This document shows positions 51,231 to 60,303 of a stretch of DNA of 64,000 bases, piece after piece; within the stretch, counting starts at the first letter, position 1, and each line of letters starts with the position of its first letter. Location: the NCBI GenBank assembly GCA_023395255.1, contig JAEWZN010000002.1, positions 1 to 64,000 of the forward strand, given 5' to 3'. The stretch is from Deferribacteres bacterium. Lineage in GTDB: Bacteria; Chrysiogenota; Deferribacteres; Deferribacterales; Geovibrionaceae. The position numbers and the translations under genes were made by a program. The notes under the pieces are model-generated. The model was given only the letters and a program-made list of their open reading frames with translations, had not been told where the DNA came from and made no database searches.

Positions 51231-51259
51231 AAAAAGGAGCTCCGGAGAGCCCCTTTTTT
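51231..51259. terminator. Bidirectional terminator
   Basis: AAAAAGG, a, GCTC, loop CGGA, GAGC, c, CCTTTTTT: a stem with one mismatch flanked by A and T runs. It serves the phosphodiesterase gene on plus and the acetate permease operon on minus. Confidence 0.75.
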
Positions 51260-51293
51260 GTTTTGTTGTTTTTAGGAGACAAAAGGTATCGTG

Positions 51294-52862
51294 CTATTCT
51301 GCGCCGATTCCAAGGTATGTTCTTATTTTTTCCTGCTCGAATTTTTCCTGCGACTCAGGCTCAGGTGCAGTGACAGAGCCTATGTAAGCAGCAAGGAAGG
51401 CTATTGTCATTGAAACGATAGCAGGGTTTTTCAGCGGGAAGATAGCCTTTTCAAAGCCGAGTATGTTAACCCATATAACAGGGCTGAACAGTATGCAGAC
51501 AGTGGCGGAAACCGCTCCGGCTATGATTGACCATACAGCGCCCCTTGTGGTGAACTTTTTCCATGTGATGGAAAGAAGCAGAGCCGGGAAGTTGGCGCTT
51601 GCGGCAATGGCAAATGCCAGACCGACGAGGAACGCAACGTTCTGGTTTTTGAAAAGGATGCCGAGAGCAACAGCAGTAATGCCGAAGATAACCGTAGCTA
51701 TTCTTGCAACTTTAACCTGCTCAGCTTCTGTTGCCTGACCTTTCTTGAAAACGCTCACGTATATGTCGTGGCTCATTGCGGAGGAAGCCGCAAGGGTAAG
51801 CCCCGCAACAACCGCAAGGATTGTGGCAAACGCAACAGCGGCTATGAAGCCGAGGAAAGGTTTACCGCCGAGAGCGGCAGCAAGGATGGGGGCAGCCATG
51901 TTTCCGCCCTTGTCAATGCCGAGTATGAAGTCTTTGCCGACTATTGCAGCAGCACCGAAGCCCACTATGGGGATAACAAGGTAGAAATAGCCGATGAAGG
52001 TTGTTGCGTATGCAACTGACTTTCTTGCTTCCTTAGCATCCGGCACTGTGAAAAATCTCATAAGAATGTGCGGCAGACCGAGAAGACCGAACATAAGCGC
52101 CAAACCGAGTGAAAGAGCCTCTAAGGGGCTGGTTACAAACCCGCCGGGTTTGAACATGCTTTCAAATCCGTATGTGTCGCCTACTGCTGCAAAAAGTGTT
52201 CCGGGATTAAAGCCGAATTTAACAAGGACAAGTCCTGCAAGAACGGTTACGCCGAAAAGAAGAAGAACAGCTTTGATTATCTGTACCCATGTGGTTGCAA
52301 GCATGCCGCCGAAGAGAACATACAGAAGCATAACAGTACCGACGAGGATCTCCGCCAGTTCATAAGGCATGCCGAACATAAGCTGGATAAGTTTGCCCGC
52401 ACCCACCATCTGCGCGATTGTGTAGCAGAGAACCACGAGGATTCCGCCCACTGCGGAGGCGATACGTATCGGACGGTTTTTAAGTCTGGATGAAACAACA
52501 TCGGCGAAGGTGAATTTACCGAGGTTTCTTAAAGGCTCTGCTATAAGGAACATAAGAGCAGGCCATCCCACGAGCCAGCCGACTGCGTATATTGCGCCGT
52601 CATAACCCTGAAGGGCAACCATGCCTGAAATACCGAGGAAAGAAGCGGCGGACATATAATCGCCGGCGAGGGCGAGGCCGTTCTGAAAACCTGTAACGCT
52701 GCGTCCTGCTGCGTAGAACTCACTTGTGGTTTTGGTTTTTTTTGCTGCCCAGTACGTGATCATCAGCGTACCGGCAACGATTATGGCGAAGAAGAGAAGG
52801 GAAATAGGGTCTGCCTTGCCCGCCTGGAAATTTGCAAGTCTTTGAGCAATAACTTCATTCAT
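51294..52862 (-). CDS. actP: Cation/acetate symporter ActP (SSS family)
   Basis: 522 aa, about 13 membrane helices. [38 protein letters not shown] near the start is the ActP form of the Na/solute symporter motif, and [13 protein letters not shown] and [13 protein letters not shown] follow. Imports acetate and other short acids with a cation. Its partner DUF485 gene lies 13 bases upstream. Acetyl-CoA synthetase is not in the window. Confidence 0.92.
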   Translation of the reverse strand: MNEVIAQRLANFQAGKADPISLLFFAIIVAGTLMITYWAAKKTKTTSEFYAAGRSVTGFQNGLALAGDYMSAASFLGISGMVALQGYDGAIYAVGWLVGWPALMFLIAEPLRNLGKFTFADVVSSRLKNRPIRIASAVGGILVVLCYTIAQMVGAGKLIQLMFGMPYELAEILVGTVMLLYVLFGGMLATTWVQIIKAVLLLFGVTVLAGLVLVKFGFNPGTLFAAVGDTYGFESMFKPGGFVTSPLEALSLGLALMFGLLGLPHILMRFFTVPDAKEARKSVAYATTFIGYFYLVIPIVGFGAAAIVGKDFILGIDKGGNMAAPILAAALGGKPFLGFIAAVAFATILAVVAGLTLAASSAMSHDIYVSVFKKGQATEAEQVKVARIATVIFGITAVALGILFKNQNVAFLVGLAFAIAASANFPALLLSITWKKFTTRGAVWSIIAGAVSATVCILFSPVIWVNILGFEKAIFPLKNPAIVSMTIAFLAAYIGSVTAPEPESQEKFEQEKIRTYLGIGAE

Positions 52863-52875
52863 AAGTGCGCCTCTC

Positions 52876-53169
52876 CTATTTCAGCATCTTTTTGAGTTCT
52901 TCGACTTCTTTGTCGTATGAGCTGTTTGCCCAGAGAACATAAATAATGGTGAGAACCCATGCAATGAGTATTACTGCGACGAACAGTGCTATCCCAAGAG
53001 TAATGTTAGGTGCAACGAGTGTGACCATTTGTTCCTTATCCAGCGAAATAAGGAACAGATACCCGAAATACACCACGAAGAGGATTGCCAGCATTATGTA
53101 GCTGAAAGTCCACCTCTTTCTGACGAGGGTTTTAAACCTGTCAGAATTCACGATTTCGTGAGCGTTCAT
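52876..53169 (-). CDS. DUF485 membrane protein, ActP partner (YjcH-like)
   Basis: 97 aa with two helices (about 24-43 and 56-82) and the DUF485 pattern [26 protein letters not shown]. It always travels with acetate permeases and may support their assembly. First gene of the operon; ATG behind AGGAGG. Confidence 0.9.
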   Translation of the reverse strand: MNAHEIVNSDRFKTLVRKRWTFSYIMLAILFVVYFGYLFLISLDKEQMVTLVAPNITLGIALFVAVILIAWVLTIIYVLWANSSYDKEVEELKKMLK

Positions 53170-53796
53170 AAAGACCTCCTACCTGTTTTGGAAAAAGTGT
53201 AAAAATACAAGCAGTTTTAATTATGCGGTTTAATTCATGTTTAAATCCGCGTGCGCCTTAAAGTAAAACTACTTTATATAATGTATGTATTATTAAATTA
53301 TATAGACTGTATTTGTCAAGAGTATTTTATAAAGCCATATACTGGAAAATGTTATAAGTATGTTGATATAAGGTGTAAAAAATTAATAGATCTGTATGTT
53401 TATTTAAAGTTATTTGATTAATGATTAATGAGACATTGGTATATAATTTATGATAAATAAATATGTTCATAAATAATTTGTTTAATGGAGATGTTTATCC
53501 ATGATAAAAAAATATGCATTTAAGTGAAAAGCGCAATATATAAGTAACTTATGTTCAAGAAACATGTGAAAAGACGGGTCTGTAAAACAAAAATATATTT
53601 TGTTTTAAGCAATACAATTGATAGTGTATAAATATCCTAAGAGTTTAAAAATAGTCTGTTAAAAAATGTCAGATATGTATATAATCAAAAGGAAAAGGCT
53701 TTTAAAGCCTGTTTGCGCACATGTAAAATAGCGGTTGATTATTACGTATGTTTATTTTGATACCGCATCTGAACGGGAAATTTTTTCGGAGGCTTT
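53170..53796. other. AT-rich gene-free region of 627 bases
   Basis: No coding frame or RNA is seen. The stretch is markedly AT-rich compared with its neighbours and lies between two divergent genes, the ActP operon and the CRP/CBS/DUF294 gene. It must contain both promoters; several A/T tracts suggest bent DNA. I found no clear -24/-12 element, tandem repeat or palindrome longer than a few bases. Confidence 0.6.
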
Positions 53797-55686
53797 ATGG
53801 AAATCAGTTCCATGAACGGAATGACCGACATTCTGGACAGGCTCACAAGATTTTATGTCTTTAAAGGTATAGAATATTCCCGTCTCAGGCTTCTGCTTGA
53901 GAAAGGTGAACCTGTTTCCGTGGAACAGGGCGGTGTCATATTTAAAAAAGGCGAGTCGTACCATAAAGGTGTTTATCTTATATTTTCCGGTGAAGTGGAA
54001 CTCTACGGCGATTCCGGCCTGAAAGCCGTGATCGATGCAGGTGATTTCGCAGGTCTCTCAAACTTCGTGGGCAAATCGGTTTACCATGTCAGCGCCACAG
54101 CCTCAAAGGATTCTGAGTTTATTTTCATACCGGAACTCAGCATATACAAGCTTATGGAGGTCTCAGAGGATTTCAGGGAACGTTTCTACGGGCTTGTGAC
54201 CAGAAGGATGAGCGCCATCACGGGAAAAGACACCGCAAGCATAGAATCCAGCACATATAAACCTGTGGGCAGTTACATGACCAGCCCTGTAATAACTGTT
54301 AAAACCGCTGATACGGTAATGGACGCGGGCAGAATCATGTCAGAGTATAATATCGGCGCTCTGGCGGTTCTGGACGACAGAGAGGCTCTGGCAGGGCTCA
54401 TAACCAGCAAGCACATGGTTCACAGGTTTCTGGCAAATATAGACAGCAGCCTCAGAGCTCCGTTCGTGAAAAATTTCATGGAAAAGGAACCGCTGGTGCT
54501 TCCTGCGGAGTTTCCGCTTGCCGAAGCACTGGGGGAAATGCAGATGAAAGGGCAGGAATACGCCCTTATATCCATGAAGAATAAACCGGTGGGCATAATC
54601 TCCAATAACGACATTATGCGCACTCTGTTCAGAAATACATCAATCCACAACACATATATAGAAGGTGTTTCCGGCCTTGAGGAGCTGCGCGCCTCGCACG
54701 CCGGGCTTTATAAAATAGCCGAAGGACTAGTGGGAAGCTCAAGGCTGACCTATGATGTTCTGCCTGCTGTATCTGCTATACATCTTAATATTCAGAAGAA
54801 GGTCTACCGCCTCACCGCGGAGAAATTTGCCGCTGAAACCGGTTATGACATAACAAAGGTGAAGCATTCGCTTATAATAATGGGCAGCGGCGGGCGCAGA
54901 GAGATGATGCTGGATCCCGATCAGGACAACGGTTTTATCTTTGCTGATGATGTTTCGGATGAGGACTTAGCGATGTTCCTAAAATTCGGCGAAATGTTTA
55001 CGGATAACCTTGAATATGTCGGCTATAAAAAATGTCCGGGCAATGTGATGGTTACAAATCCGGAAATGTCCATGCGGCTTTCAGAATGGAAAAATAAGGT
55101 TCGTGACTGGGTGGACGGCTCGGCGGGCAAAAGCATCCTCTGGAGCAATATAGTCTTTGATTATGACGGGTTAGCAGGGGATGAAAAGCTTGTCTGGGAA
55201 CTCAGAGAATATATTAATATGAAAATATCCCAGAAGCCTATATTCCTGATATATATGCTGGAAAATGACTCCAACCAGCGCAGGCCCATAAACCTTTTCG
55301 GAAAATTTATCACTGAAAAGGAAGGGGAGCACGCCGGAAAGATGAATATGAAAATAGCGGCTCTGGCTTTTATTGTGGATGTGACCCGTGCATTTACTCT
55401 GAAATGCGGTTTAAACGATCTGAACACCATAGAGCGCCTTAAACACTTGCGCCGTAAGAAGATTCTTTCTGATGAGCTTGTCTCTCAGACTCAGGATGCC
55501 TATGAGATTCTGGTGGATATAACCCTGAATGAGCAGATCAGACAGGCTCATTCAGGAGAGAGGATCAGCAAGTTTGTAAACCCGGAAAGCCTTTCCATGT
55601 ACAATCAGGAGAAGCTCCGTAAGGCGCTTAATCACATGTCGAAGTACCTGTCGGTGGGGCTTAAGTATTTCAAGGGACACCCTTAA
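53797..55686 (+). CDS. CRP-CBS-CBS-DUF294 nucleotidyltransferase-like regulator
   Basis: 629 aa. A cyclic-nucleotide-binding domain (about 15-135), two CBS domains (about 160-285; GSYMTSPVITV and VKNFMEKEPLVL) and a nucleotidyltransferase-like DUF294 domain follow. In the last, IIMGSGGRREMMLDPDQDN keeps the GS-x-R-x-E and DxD pattern. A DUF294 C-terminal helical domain ends it. It resembles the sensor part of GlnD. Such genes are often beside acetate/solute symporters, as here, and may link transport to nucleotide or energy state. GGAG precedes the ATG. Confidence 0.88.
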   Translation: MEISSMNGMTDILDRLTRFYVFKGIEYSRLRLLLEKGEPVSVEQGGVIFKKGESYHKGVYLIFSGEVELYGDSGLKAVIDAGDFAGLSNFVGKSVYHVSATASKDSEFIFIPELSIYKLMEVSEDFRERFYGLVTRRMSAITGKDTASIESSTYKPVGSYMTSPVITVKTADTVMDAGRIMSEYNIGALAVLDDREALAGLITSKHMVHRFLANIDSSLRAPFVKNFMEKEPLVLPAEFPLAEALGEMQMKGQEYALISMKNKPVGIISNNDIMRTLFRNTSIHNTYIEGVSGLEELRASHAGLYKIAEGLVGSSRLTYDVLPAVSAIHLNIQKKVYRLTAEKFAAETGYDITKVKHSLIIMGSGGRREMMLDPDQDNGFIFADDVSDEDLAMFLKFGEMFTDNLEYVGYKKCPGNVMVTNPEMSMRLSEWKNKVRDWVDGSAGKSILWSNIVFDYDGLAGDEKLVWELREYINMKISQKPIFLIYMLENDSNQRRPINLFGKFITEKEGEHAGKMNMKIAALAFIVDVTRAFTLKCGLNDLNTIERLKHLRRKKILSDELVSQTQDAYEILVDITLNEQIRQAHSGERISKFVNPESLSMYNQEKLRKALNHMSKYLSVGLKYFKGHP

Positions 55687-55721
55687 CTGAATTTATGAAA
55701 TGAAGCATGACTTTATTTCTG

Positions 55722-55779
55722 TGATTCTGAACGCAGTGAAGAATCTATATGCTGAGACTCTTCGCTTTGCTCGGCAGGA
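55722..55779. repeat. Dispersed GATTCTGAAC...GAAGAATCT inverted element
   Basis: GATTCTGAACGCAGTGAAGA is followed by ATCTATATGCTGAG and a decayed inverse copy TCTTCGCTTTGCTCGGCAGG. It belongs to the same class as the elements at 23883 and 30031, and fills most of the 160-base gap before the flippase gene. Confidence 0.55.
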
Positions 55780-55846
55780 TGCACGGATTACTGTTATTAA
55801 GTAAGACGGATTGACGGGCGTATGTTTCTGATATAATCTCATTTCC

Positions 55847-57112
55847 ATGAAATCGGACATCAGGCGGATATTTTCCAACGCATCATCGCTGTTTATCCTT
55901 CAGCTTATCACATATGCCATATCCCTTGCTGCGGTTCCTTACCTTGTCCGTGTTCTGGGGCCTTCCAAATACGGGCTTGTGATATTAGCGCAGTCTGTAA
56001 TAACCTATTTTATATTCCTTGCTGATTACGGCTTTGATATGTGGGGAACCATGCGCATAGCCGAAAACCAGCACGACAGCAAACGGCTGTCACAGCTCTT
56101 TCATGACGTTATGGCAGCCAAGCTTCTTCTGGGCTTTGCCGGTTTCATCATTATCCTCATCCTAATCGCAGCAGTGGGTAAATTCAGGGAGGAATGGCGG
56201 CTTATCCTCCTGAGTTTCGGTATGATAGGCGGGCAGATTCTTATCCCTTCGTGGTTTTACAGAGGCATGGAGCGGATGAAGTTCATAGCCTTCTGCCTTG
56301 TCGCCGTGAAAACAGGCTATCTGGTTCTGGTTCTTATCATGGTGAAGACAGAGGCGGACTATGCCCTTGTGCCTCTGGCTAATTTCATCGCCTACACCCT
56401 CGCCGGCTTATACGGCCTATGGACAGTATATACAAAATTCGGTCTCAGATTCACAGCCCCTGTACTCAGCGGAATAACCGAAGGTCTGCGGGGCGGTTTC
56501 ACATACTTCGCCAAGGCAATCACGGATAACTTCGCCAAGATAACCAATACGGTCATTCTCGGTTTCATAGCGGGGGATGCGGCTGTGGGCTTTTACGGCT
56601 CTGCCGAAAAGCTTATGGATGCCGTACGCGCCATGCTTTCCCCTGTGTTTCAGGCTATATTCCCCCATTCCCGAAAAACAGCAGCCCGCTCAAAGAAAGA
56701 ATGGTTCGGCTTTATCAAAAAAGCAGGAGCCGCTGTGGCTGTTTTTGCCGCTCTTCTTTCCGCCGCAATCTTTCTTTTTTCGGATTTCGGCGTGAGGCTG
56801 GTTCTGGGCAGCGAGTTCATGGCCAGTGTGCCTGTTCTGCAAATGCTCGCGGTTTATCTTTTCTTTTTCTCGGTTAACAATATACTGGGGGTGCAGACTC
56901 TGGTATGCTTTGACAGGGGCAGGGCGTTTCTCAGCCTTACTCTGGCGGCGAAGCTTCTTGGACTTTTGCTTTCGTTTATTCTGATTCCCGTTTTTTTCGA
57001 GAAAGGCGCGGCTTTTGCCCTTGTTTCATCAGAGGCGGCCTACAGCCTTTTTCTTATCCTATATATAATAAAGAGCGGACTCCTCAGTGATGTCCGCAGG
57101 AGCGTCACTTGA
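55847..57112 (+). CDS. Wzx-type flippase for polysaccharide repeat units
   Basis: 421 aa, about 12-14 helices. The start LFILQLITYAISLAAVPYLVRVLGPSKYGLV is the classic entry of the RfbX/Wzx polysaccharide transporters. It moves lipid-linked sugar units across the inner membrane for O-antigen or capsule. It overlaps the next gene by 4 bases. No glycosyltransferases or polymerase lie beside it, so the rest of the pathway must be elsewhere. Confidence 0.87.
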   Translation: MKSDIRRIFSNASSLFILQLITYAISLAAVPYLVRVLGPSKYGLVILAQSVITYFIFLADYGFDMWGTMRIAENQHDSKRLSQLFHDVMAAKLLLGFAGFIIILILIAAVGKFREEWRLILLSFGMIGGQILIPSWFYRGMERMKFIAFCLVAVKTGYLVLVLIMVKTEADYALVPLANFIAYTLAGLYGLWTVYTKFGLRFTAPVLSGITEGLRGGFTYFAKAITDNFAKITNTVILGFIAGDAAVGFYGSAEKLMDAVRAMLSPVFQAIFPHSRKTAARSKKEWFGFIKKAGAAVAVFAALLSAAIFLFSDFGVRLVLGSEFMASVPVLQMLAVYLFFFSVNNILGVQTLVCFDRGRAFLSLTLAAKLLGLLLSFILIPVFFEKGAAFALVSSEAAYSLFLILYIIKSGLLSDVRRSVT

Positions 57113-58512
57113 AAGCGGCATTTGTGAACAACCATCTCAGAACCGAAACTTTTTACGGAATATCAGCCCACCTTGATGCGGAGTGCTACTGGATTTCCAC
57201 TGGAGATCCTGACTGGGTAAGCTTTCTGGAATCAAAGAAAGTGCCGAGAGAACGTATTCTGGATCTCGCTTTTGCTTACGGTGATGAAGATACTGATCTG
57301 GACGCGGTACTTGAGATGGAGAAACACTCCGCCTTTAAAGCTTCTGCAATGATTATGTCCGACAGGCTCCTTCGGCATAAATCAAGGGAAAAGGCATATT
57401 CGTATGTATCCTCCGTTTATAAAATGATTAAACAGTTCATTACAGATAATGATATAGATGTTGTTTTCGGCGAATCCACATGGACAGCGGAACTTGTTGC
57501 TTCCGCAGCGGCGGAGAGGTGCGGTATACCATTCCTTACACCCGCCACAACAAGAATACCGAACGGAAGATTCACTTTTTTCAAAGGGTTCTTTCAGGAT
57601 AAACTGTTTATGGAAAAGCCTGCTTTTGACTCTGATCTGGAAGCCGCCGAAGAGTTTTATGACAGGTTTGTAAATCATCGTCCTGTGCCGGATTATGCTC
57701 ACATAAAGCGTGATTTTTCCCTGTTCAGCGGTGAAAATTTCCGCAAGTTCAAAAAGCACCTGACATATATGATGTTTCACAGGGATAAGGATATGACCCG
57801 TCCTGATCTGGATTATCTTTTTGATCAGCGCATTTTCCGCCGGAACAATGCAAAGAGGCTGAAAAGGCTGAGGCTGAGCAGGGATATTTCCTTTCTTAAG
57901 GGGCAGAAATACTGCGTTTATAACCTGCATATGCAGCCGGAGGCGAGTATTGACGTTCTCGGTGCATATAATTCAGATCAGTTCCACATAATCCAGAATA
58001 TTGCCCGTTCACTTCCGGCGGATGCCGTGGTGGTTGTGAAGGAGCACCCGCAGGCGGTGGGGGACAGAGTGCGTGAGTTTTACAACGCCGTGAACGACCT
58101 GCCGAACGCTGTGCTTGTGCATCCCGAATCAGATAACTGGGAACTGACTGCCGGAGCGTTTGCAGTGGTTACTGTTTCAGGCACTGCTGCTTATCAGGCC
58201 GCACTTCTGGGCACACCCTCCGTTGTTTTCTCTGATGTGTTTTTTGCCGAACTGCCCCTTGTGCACAGATGCCGCAGTCAGGAGGAACTGCCTGATGTCC
58301 TGAAAAAATGCATGGACTCGGACAGAAACCCGGACAGGGCAGCCTGCACGGTTTTTCTGGCAAAGCTGATCAAAAACTCATTTGAAGGTTCTGTCTACGG
58401 CAGAGAAGTCAGTGACGGAAATGTTCAGGAAGCCAATTTCAAAGCCGCGGCGAAAGGATTTAATTCTGTTCTCAGCTATATAAAGTCTGAAAATCCCACG
58501 GTTATCCGCTAA
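57109..58512 (+). CDS. Capsule polysaccharide biosynthesis-type protein
   Basis: 467 aa, TTG start overlapping the flippase stop. The first half has a Rossmann-like start with VFGESTWTAELVASAAAERCGIPFLT. The second half carries YVYN-type YCVYNLHMQPEASIDVLG, VVVKEHPQ and VTVSGTAAYQAALLGTPSVVF. The H-P and G-T-A-x-x-E-like loop resemble capsule transferases (KpsS/CapA type) of the GT-B fold. It is soluble. Probably adds or links a surface sugar; substrate unknown. Confidence 0.75.
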   Translation: MKAAFVNNHLRTETFYGISAHLDAECYWISTGDPDWVSFLESKKVPRERILDLAFAYGDEDTDLDAVLEMEKHSAFKASAMIMSDRLLRHKSREKAYSYVSSVYKMIKQFITDNDIDVVFGESTWTAELVASAAAERCGIPFLTPATTRIPNGRFTFFKGFFQDKLFMEKPAFDSDLEAAEEFYDRFVNHRPVPDYAHIKRDFSLFSGENFRKFKKHLTYMMFHRDKDMTRPDLDYLFDQRIFRRNNAKRLKRLRLSRDISFLKGQKYCVYNLHMQPEASIDVLGAYNSDQFHIIQNIARSLPADAVVVVKEHPQAVGDRVREFYNAVNDLPNAVLVHPESDNWELTAGAFAVVTVSGTAAYQAALLGTPSVVFSDVFFAELPLVHRCRSQEELPDVLKKCMDSDRNPDRAACTVFLAKLIKNSFEGSVYGREVSDGNVQEANFKAAAKGFNSVLSYIKSENPTVIR

Positions 58513-59372
58513 TCCTTAACCAGGTACTGCTGGTTATTGTAATAGCCTTCCAGAAACGCTGTGCGCGCCTCGTCCGGGCTGAGGTAGGTTTTGCTCACTG
58601 CCACATCCGCCGAGTATTTCAGCTTGGCGCTCATTACGTCTATGCTTTCGCTGGCCTCATCCTCAAAGCCTTTTCCGGTTATTGTGAGTTTTTTTGCGTA
58701 GTTGTCGGAGATTATGCCGCCGAGGAGCGCCTTAAGCTGAGGTGCGGACATGCTCCCCTTGGTGTTGCCCATGCTCACGGTTATATCCATCTTCAACCCT
58801 TCCAGCGTACCCATTATGGAGCCAAGCTCGCGCCCGGATTCGCTGGAGAGCACAGTGTCCACAAAGTCTGCGGTGGGTGCTTCCACACTGACTTCAAACT
58901 TTCTGAAAACTTCCCAGTTCTGAATTTTATTATACGCGTCCCCGATGAAAACCGGATCAAGGATCACAGTGTTATCATCCGCAAGCCAGCGCAGAAACTC
59001 TGTGAACGCTCCCTTGCCTGCCGTGCCGGAGGCAGTGAGGATGAGCCTCTCCTGCGGGAGAGCCAGTCCGTAGGTTATGTCTCCCAGAGTGCCGGAATTA
59101 AGGGGAACCTCGCTGAGTTCTCCGTTTCTGTCATACCAGACAGGCCAGCTTGACTTCTCCTTGATAAGCCCGAAAAGATAGGCGGGGTAGCTGTTCACCT
59201 CGAAGGATTCGAACAGCTTGAACATTATCTCTCTGCTTTTTGTCTCGAAAAAGCCGTAGTCCATTCCGCTTTCAAACAGTGTGGAGAGTTTTTCGGAAAG
59301 GGTCATGAAAACCCCGTCCTCCTGAGATTCTATATTGAAGAAGTTTACGTTGATCCGCTTTTTTTCAGCCAT
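58509..59372 (-). CDS. Uncharacterised protein, 287 aa
   Basis: No named family recognised with confidence. The start KKRINVNFFNIESQ, followed by MTLSEKLSTLF, resembles short conserved starts of domains of unknown function found in phage and defence-type proteins (DUF4747/DUF6731-like), but that is a faint likeness. The middle has GLALPQERLILTASGTAGKGAFTEFLRWL, and the rest is mixed alpha/beta with no metal or nucleotide motif. No signal or helix. It converges with the capsule gene (4-base overlap) and has no partner on its strand. Confidence 0.55.
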   Translation of the reverse strand: MAEKKRINVNFFNIESQEDGVFMTLSEKLSTLFESGMDYGFFETKSREIMFKLFESFEVNSYPAYLFGLIKEKSSWPVWYDRNGELSEVPLNSGTLGDITYGLALPQERLILTASGTAGKGAFTEFLRWLADDNTVILDPVFIGDAYNKIQNWEVFRKFEVSVEAPTADFVDTVLSSESGRELGSIMGTLEGLKMDITVSMGNTKGSMSAPQLKALLGGIISDNYAKKLTITGKGFEDEASESIDVMSAKLKYSADVAVSKTYLSPDEARTAFLEGYYNNQQYLVKD

Positions 59373-59440
59373 TTATTTCCTCATCGCTTTAAATTAAGTT
59401 TATACTATCAGCAAAAGCATGAAAAATAAAGGAGGCGTGT

Positions 59441-59740
59441 ATGAGCGCTATGGCATTTGTATCCATAACCCCGCTGGGCGAGGGGGAGGGCGTTTCCGAG
59501 TATGTGGCCAGAGCTGTGAGAGTGATCAAAAACAGCGGGCTTGACTGGCGGCTTACGCCTATGGGGACAATAATCGAGGGGGAAAGTCCCGCTGCGGTTC
59601 TTGGTGTTATCAACTCCGCGGTGGAGGAACTGAGCGACTGCAGCCGTATTTCTGTTTCCATAAAGATGGACTACCGCAGAAACAGGGAGACGGGGATGAA
59701 CCGCAAGGTGGAAAGCGTTATGGAAAAAATGAACCTGTAG
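59441..59740 (+). CDS. MTH1187-family thiamine-binding protein (DUF77)
   Basis: 99 aa, start ATG with AAAGGAGG. A ferredoxin-like fold with AMAFVSITPLGEGEGVSEYVA and LDWRLTPMGTIIEG, the signature of the YqgV/MTH1187 family, whose members bind thiamine or related compounds. Conserved and small; the cellular job is unclear. No thiamine genes or TPP riboswitch here. Confidence 0.88.
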   Translation: MSAMAFVSITPLGEGEGVSEYVARAVRVIKNSGLDWRLTPMGTIIEGESPAAVLGVINSAVEELSDCSRISVSIKMDYRRNRETGMNRKVESVMEKMNL

Positions 59741-59808
59741 GAAAAAAAGTACCTTTTTGTTTTGAGTAAATGATCTTTACCGGGATTTTACCCTAAGCGT
59801 GCTAAGAA

Positions 59809-59835
59809 CTGAACACCTGTTCGGAAGGCTTTTTT
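59809..59835 (+). terminator. Terminator after the thiamine-binding gene
   Basis: CTGAACA, CC, TGTTCGG (one G-T pair), then AAGGCTTTTTT. It lies 69 bases past the stop and its T run overlaps the -35 of the following sigma-28-like promoter. Confidence 0.45.
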
Positions 59836-59860
59836 AAGTTATCCGGCCTGATGCCGATTG
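59834..59860 (+). promoter_or_regulatory. Sigma-28 (FliA) type promoter
   Basis: TTAAGTTA (59834-59841), 11 bases, GCCGATTG (59853-59860), against consensus TAAAGTTT-N11-GCCGATAA (12 of 16 positions). It lies 21 bases before the small gene at 59882. Confidence 0.6.
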
Positions 59861-59881
59861 GAAAAGCAGCGGAGATGTGCC

Positions 59882-60067
59882 ATGCACCAGTCAGAGAATG
59901 ACTTAATGAACGATGAATCCAGCAGCACCGCACCCATAGACAGGCTTGAAAAGGTTCTTGAAAAGTGCAGAGAGCTTGCCTCTCAGGAGCCGAACGGCTG
60001 TGCAGTGGTGAACAGGCTGGCAGAGGATCTGGAAACAGTATTAAGCAAAGCTAAAAGATTGGTTTGA
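59882..60067 (+). CDS. Small acidic protein with a sigma-28-type promoter
   Basis: 61 aa from the ATG at 59882 (GGAG seven bases before; a longer frame starting upstream lies in the promoter). A polar start (HQSENDLMNDESSS) is followed by one amphipathic helix pair (about 23-61, DRLEKVLEKCRELASQEP then VNRLAEDLETVLSKAKRLV). It has no known motif. The helical, coiled-coil-like build and the promoter type suggest a small flagellar or chemotaxis regulator or chaperone, but it does not match FlgM or FlgN by eye. Confidence 0.6.
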   Translation: MHQSENDLMNDESSSTAPIDRLEKVLEKCRELASQEPNGCAVVNRLAEDLETVLSKAKRLV

Positions 60068-60094
60068 AATAATTATATCTGAGCTGCTTTGTTG

Positions 60095-60237
60095 TGGTAT
60101 TATATAGTATGACGGCTTTGTGAGAAAGCCGCTGGATTGAGGGCTCCTCCGGATTAATCCGCAGGAGCCTTCTGCGTTATGACAGTATACATTATTCTGA
60201 GTCTGTTGCCGCAGAACCCTGAATACGGCAATTTTTT
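60095..60237 (+). ncRNA. Candidate structured small RNA with own promoter and terminator
   Basis: An extended -10 (TGGTATTAT, 60095-60103) would start a transcript near 60110. It then holds hairpin 1 (CGGCTTT 60113-60119, GTGAG, AAAGCCG 60125-60131) and hairpin 2 (GGCTCCT 60142-60148 with AGGAGCC 60163-60169 around CGGAT-TA-ATCCG). An intrinsic terminator follows (TTGCCG 60206-60211 with CGGCAA 60226-60231, then six T). No reading frame fits. About 128 nt; it matches no RNA family I know. The 3' UTR of the gene at 59882 is the alternative. Confidence 0.5.
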
Positions 60238-60249
60238 CCTGATTTTTTC

Positions 60250-60264
60250 TGGCACGTTTCCTGC
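60250..60264 (+). promoter_or_regulatory. Sigma-54 (-24/-12) promoter
   Basis: TGGCACG (60250-60256), TTTC, CTGC: GG at 60251-60252, ten bases, GC at 60263-60264. The -24 half is a perfect match. It lies 40 bases before the gene at 60304 and carries the same CTGCT -12 variant as the element at 50331. Confidence 0.7.
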
Positions 60265-60303
60265 TTAAAACAGTTACAGAGATTGATAAAGGCAGGATAA
60301 GAG

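Noticed and set aside
60113..60169. mini-ykkC riboswitch or tRNA-like element
   Set aside because: Loops lack the ACGR pattern of mini-ykkC, and no T-loop or CCA-type acceptor stem is present.
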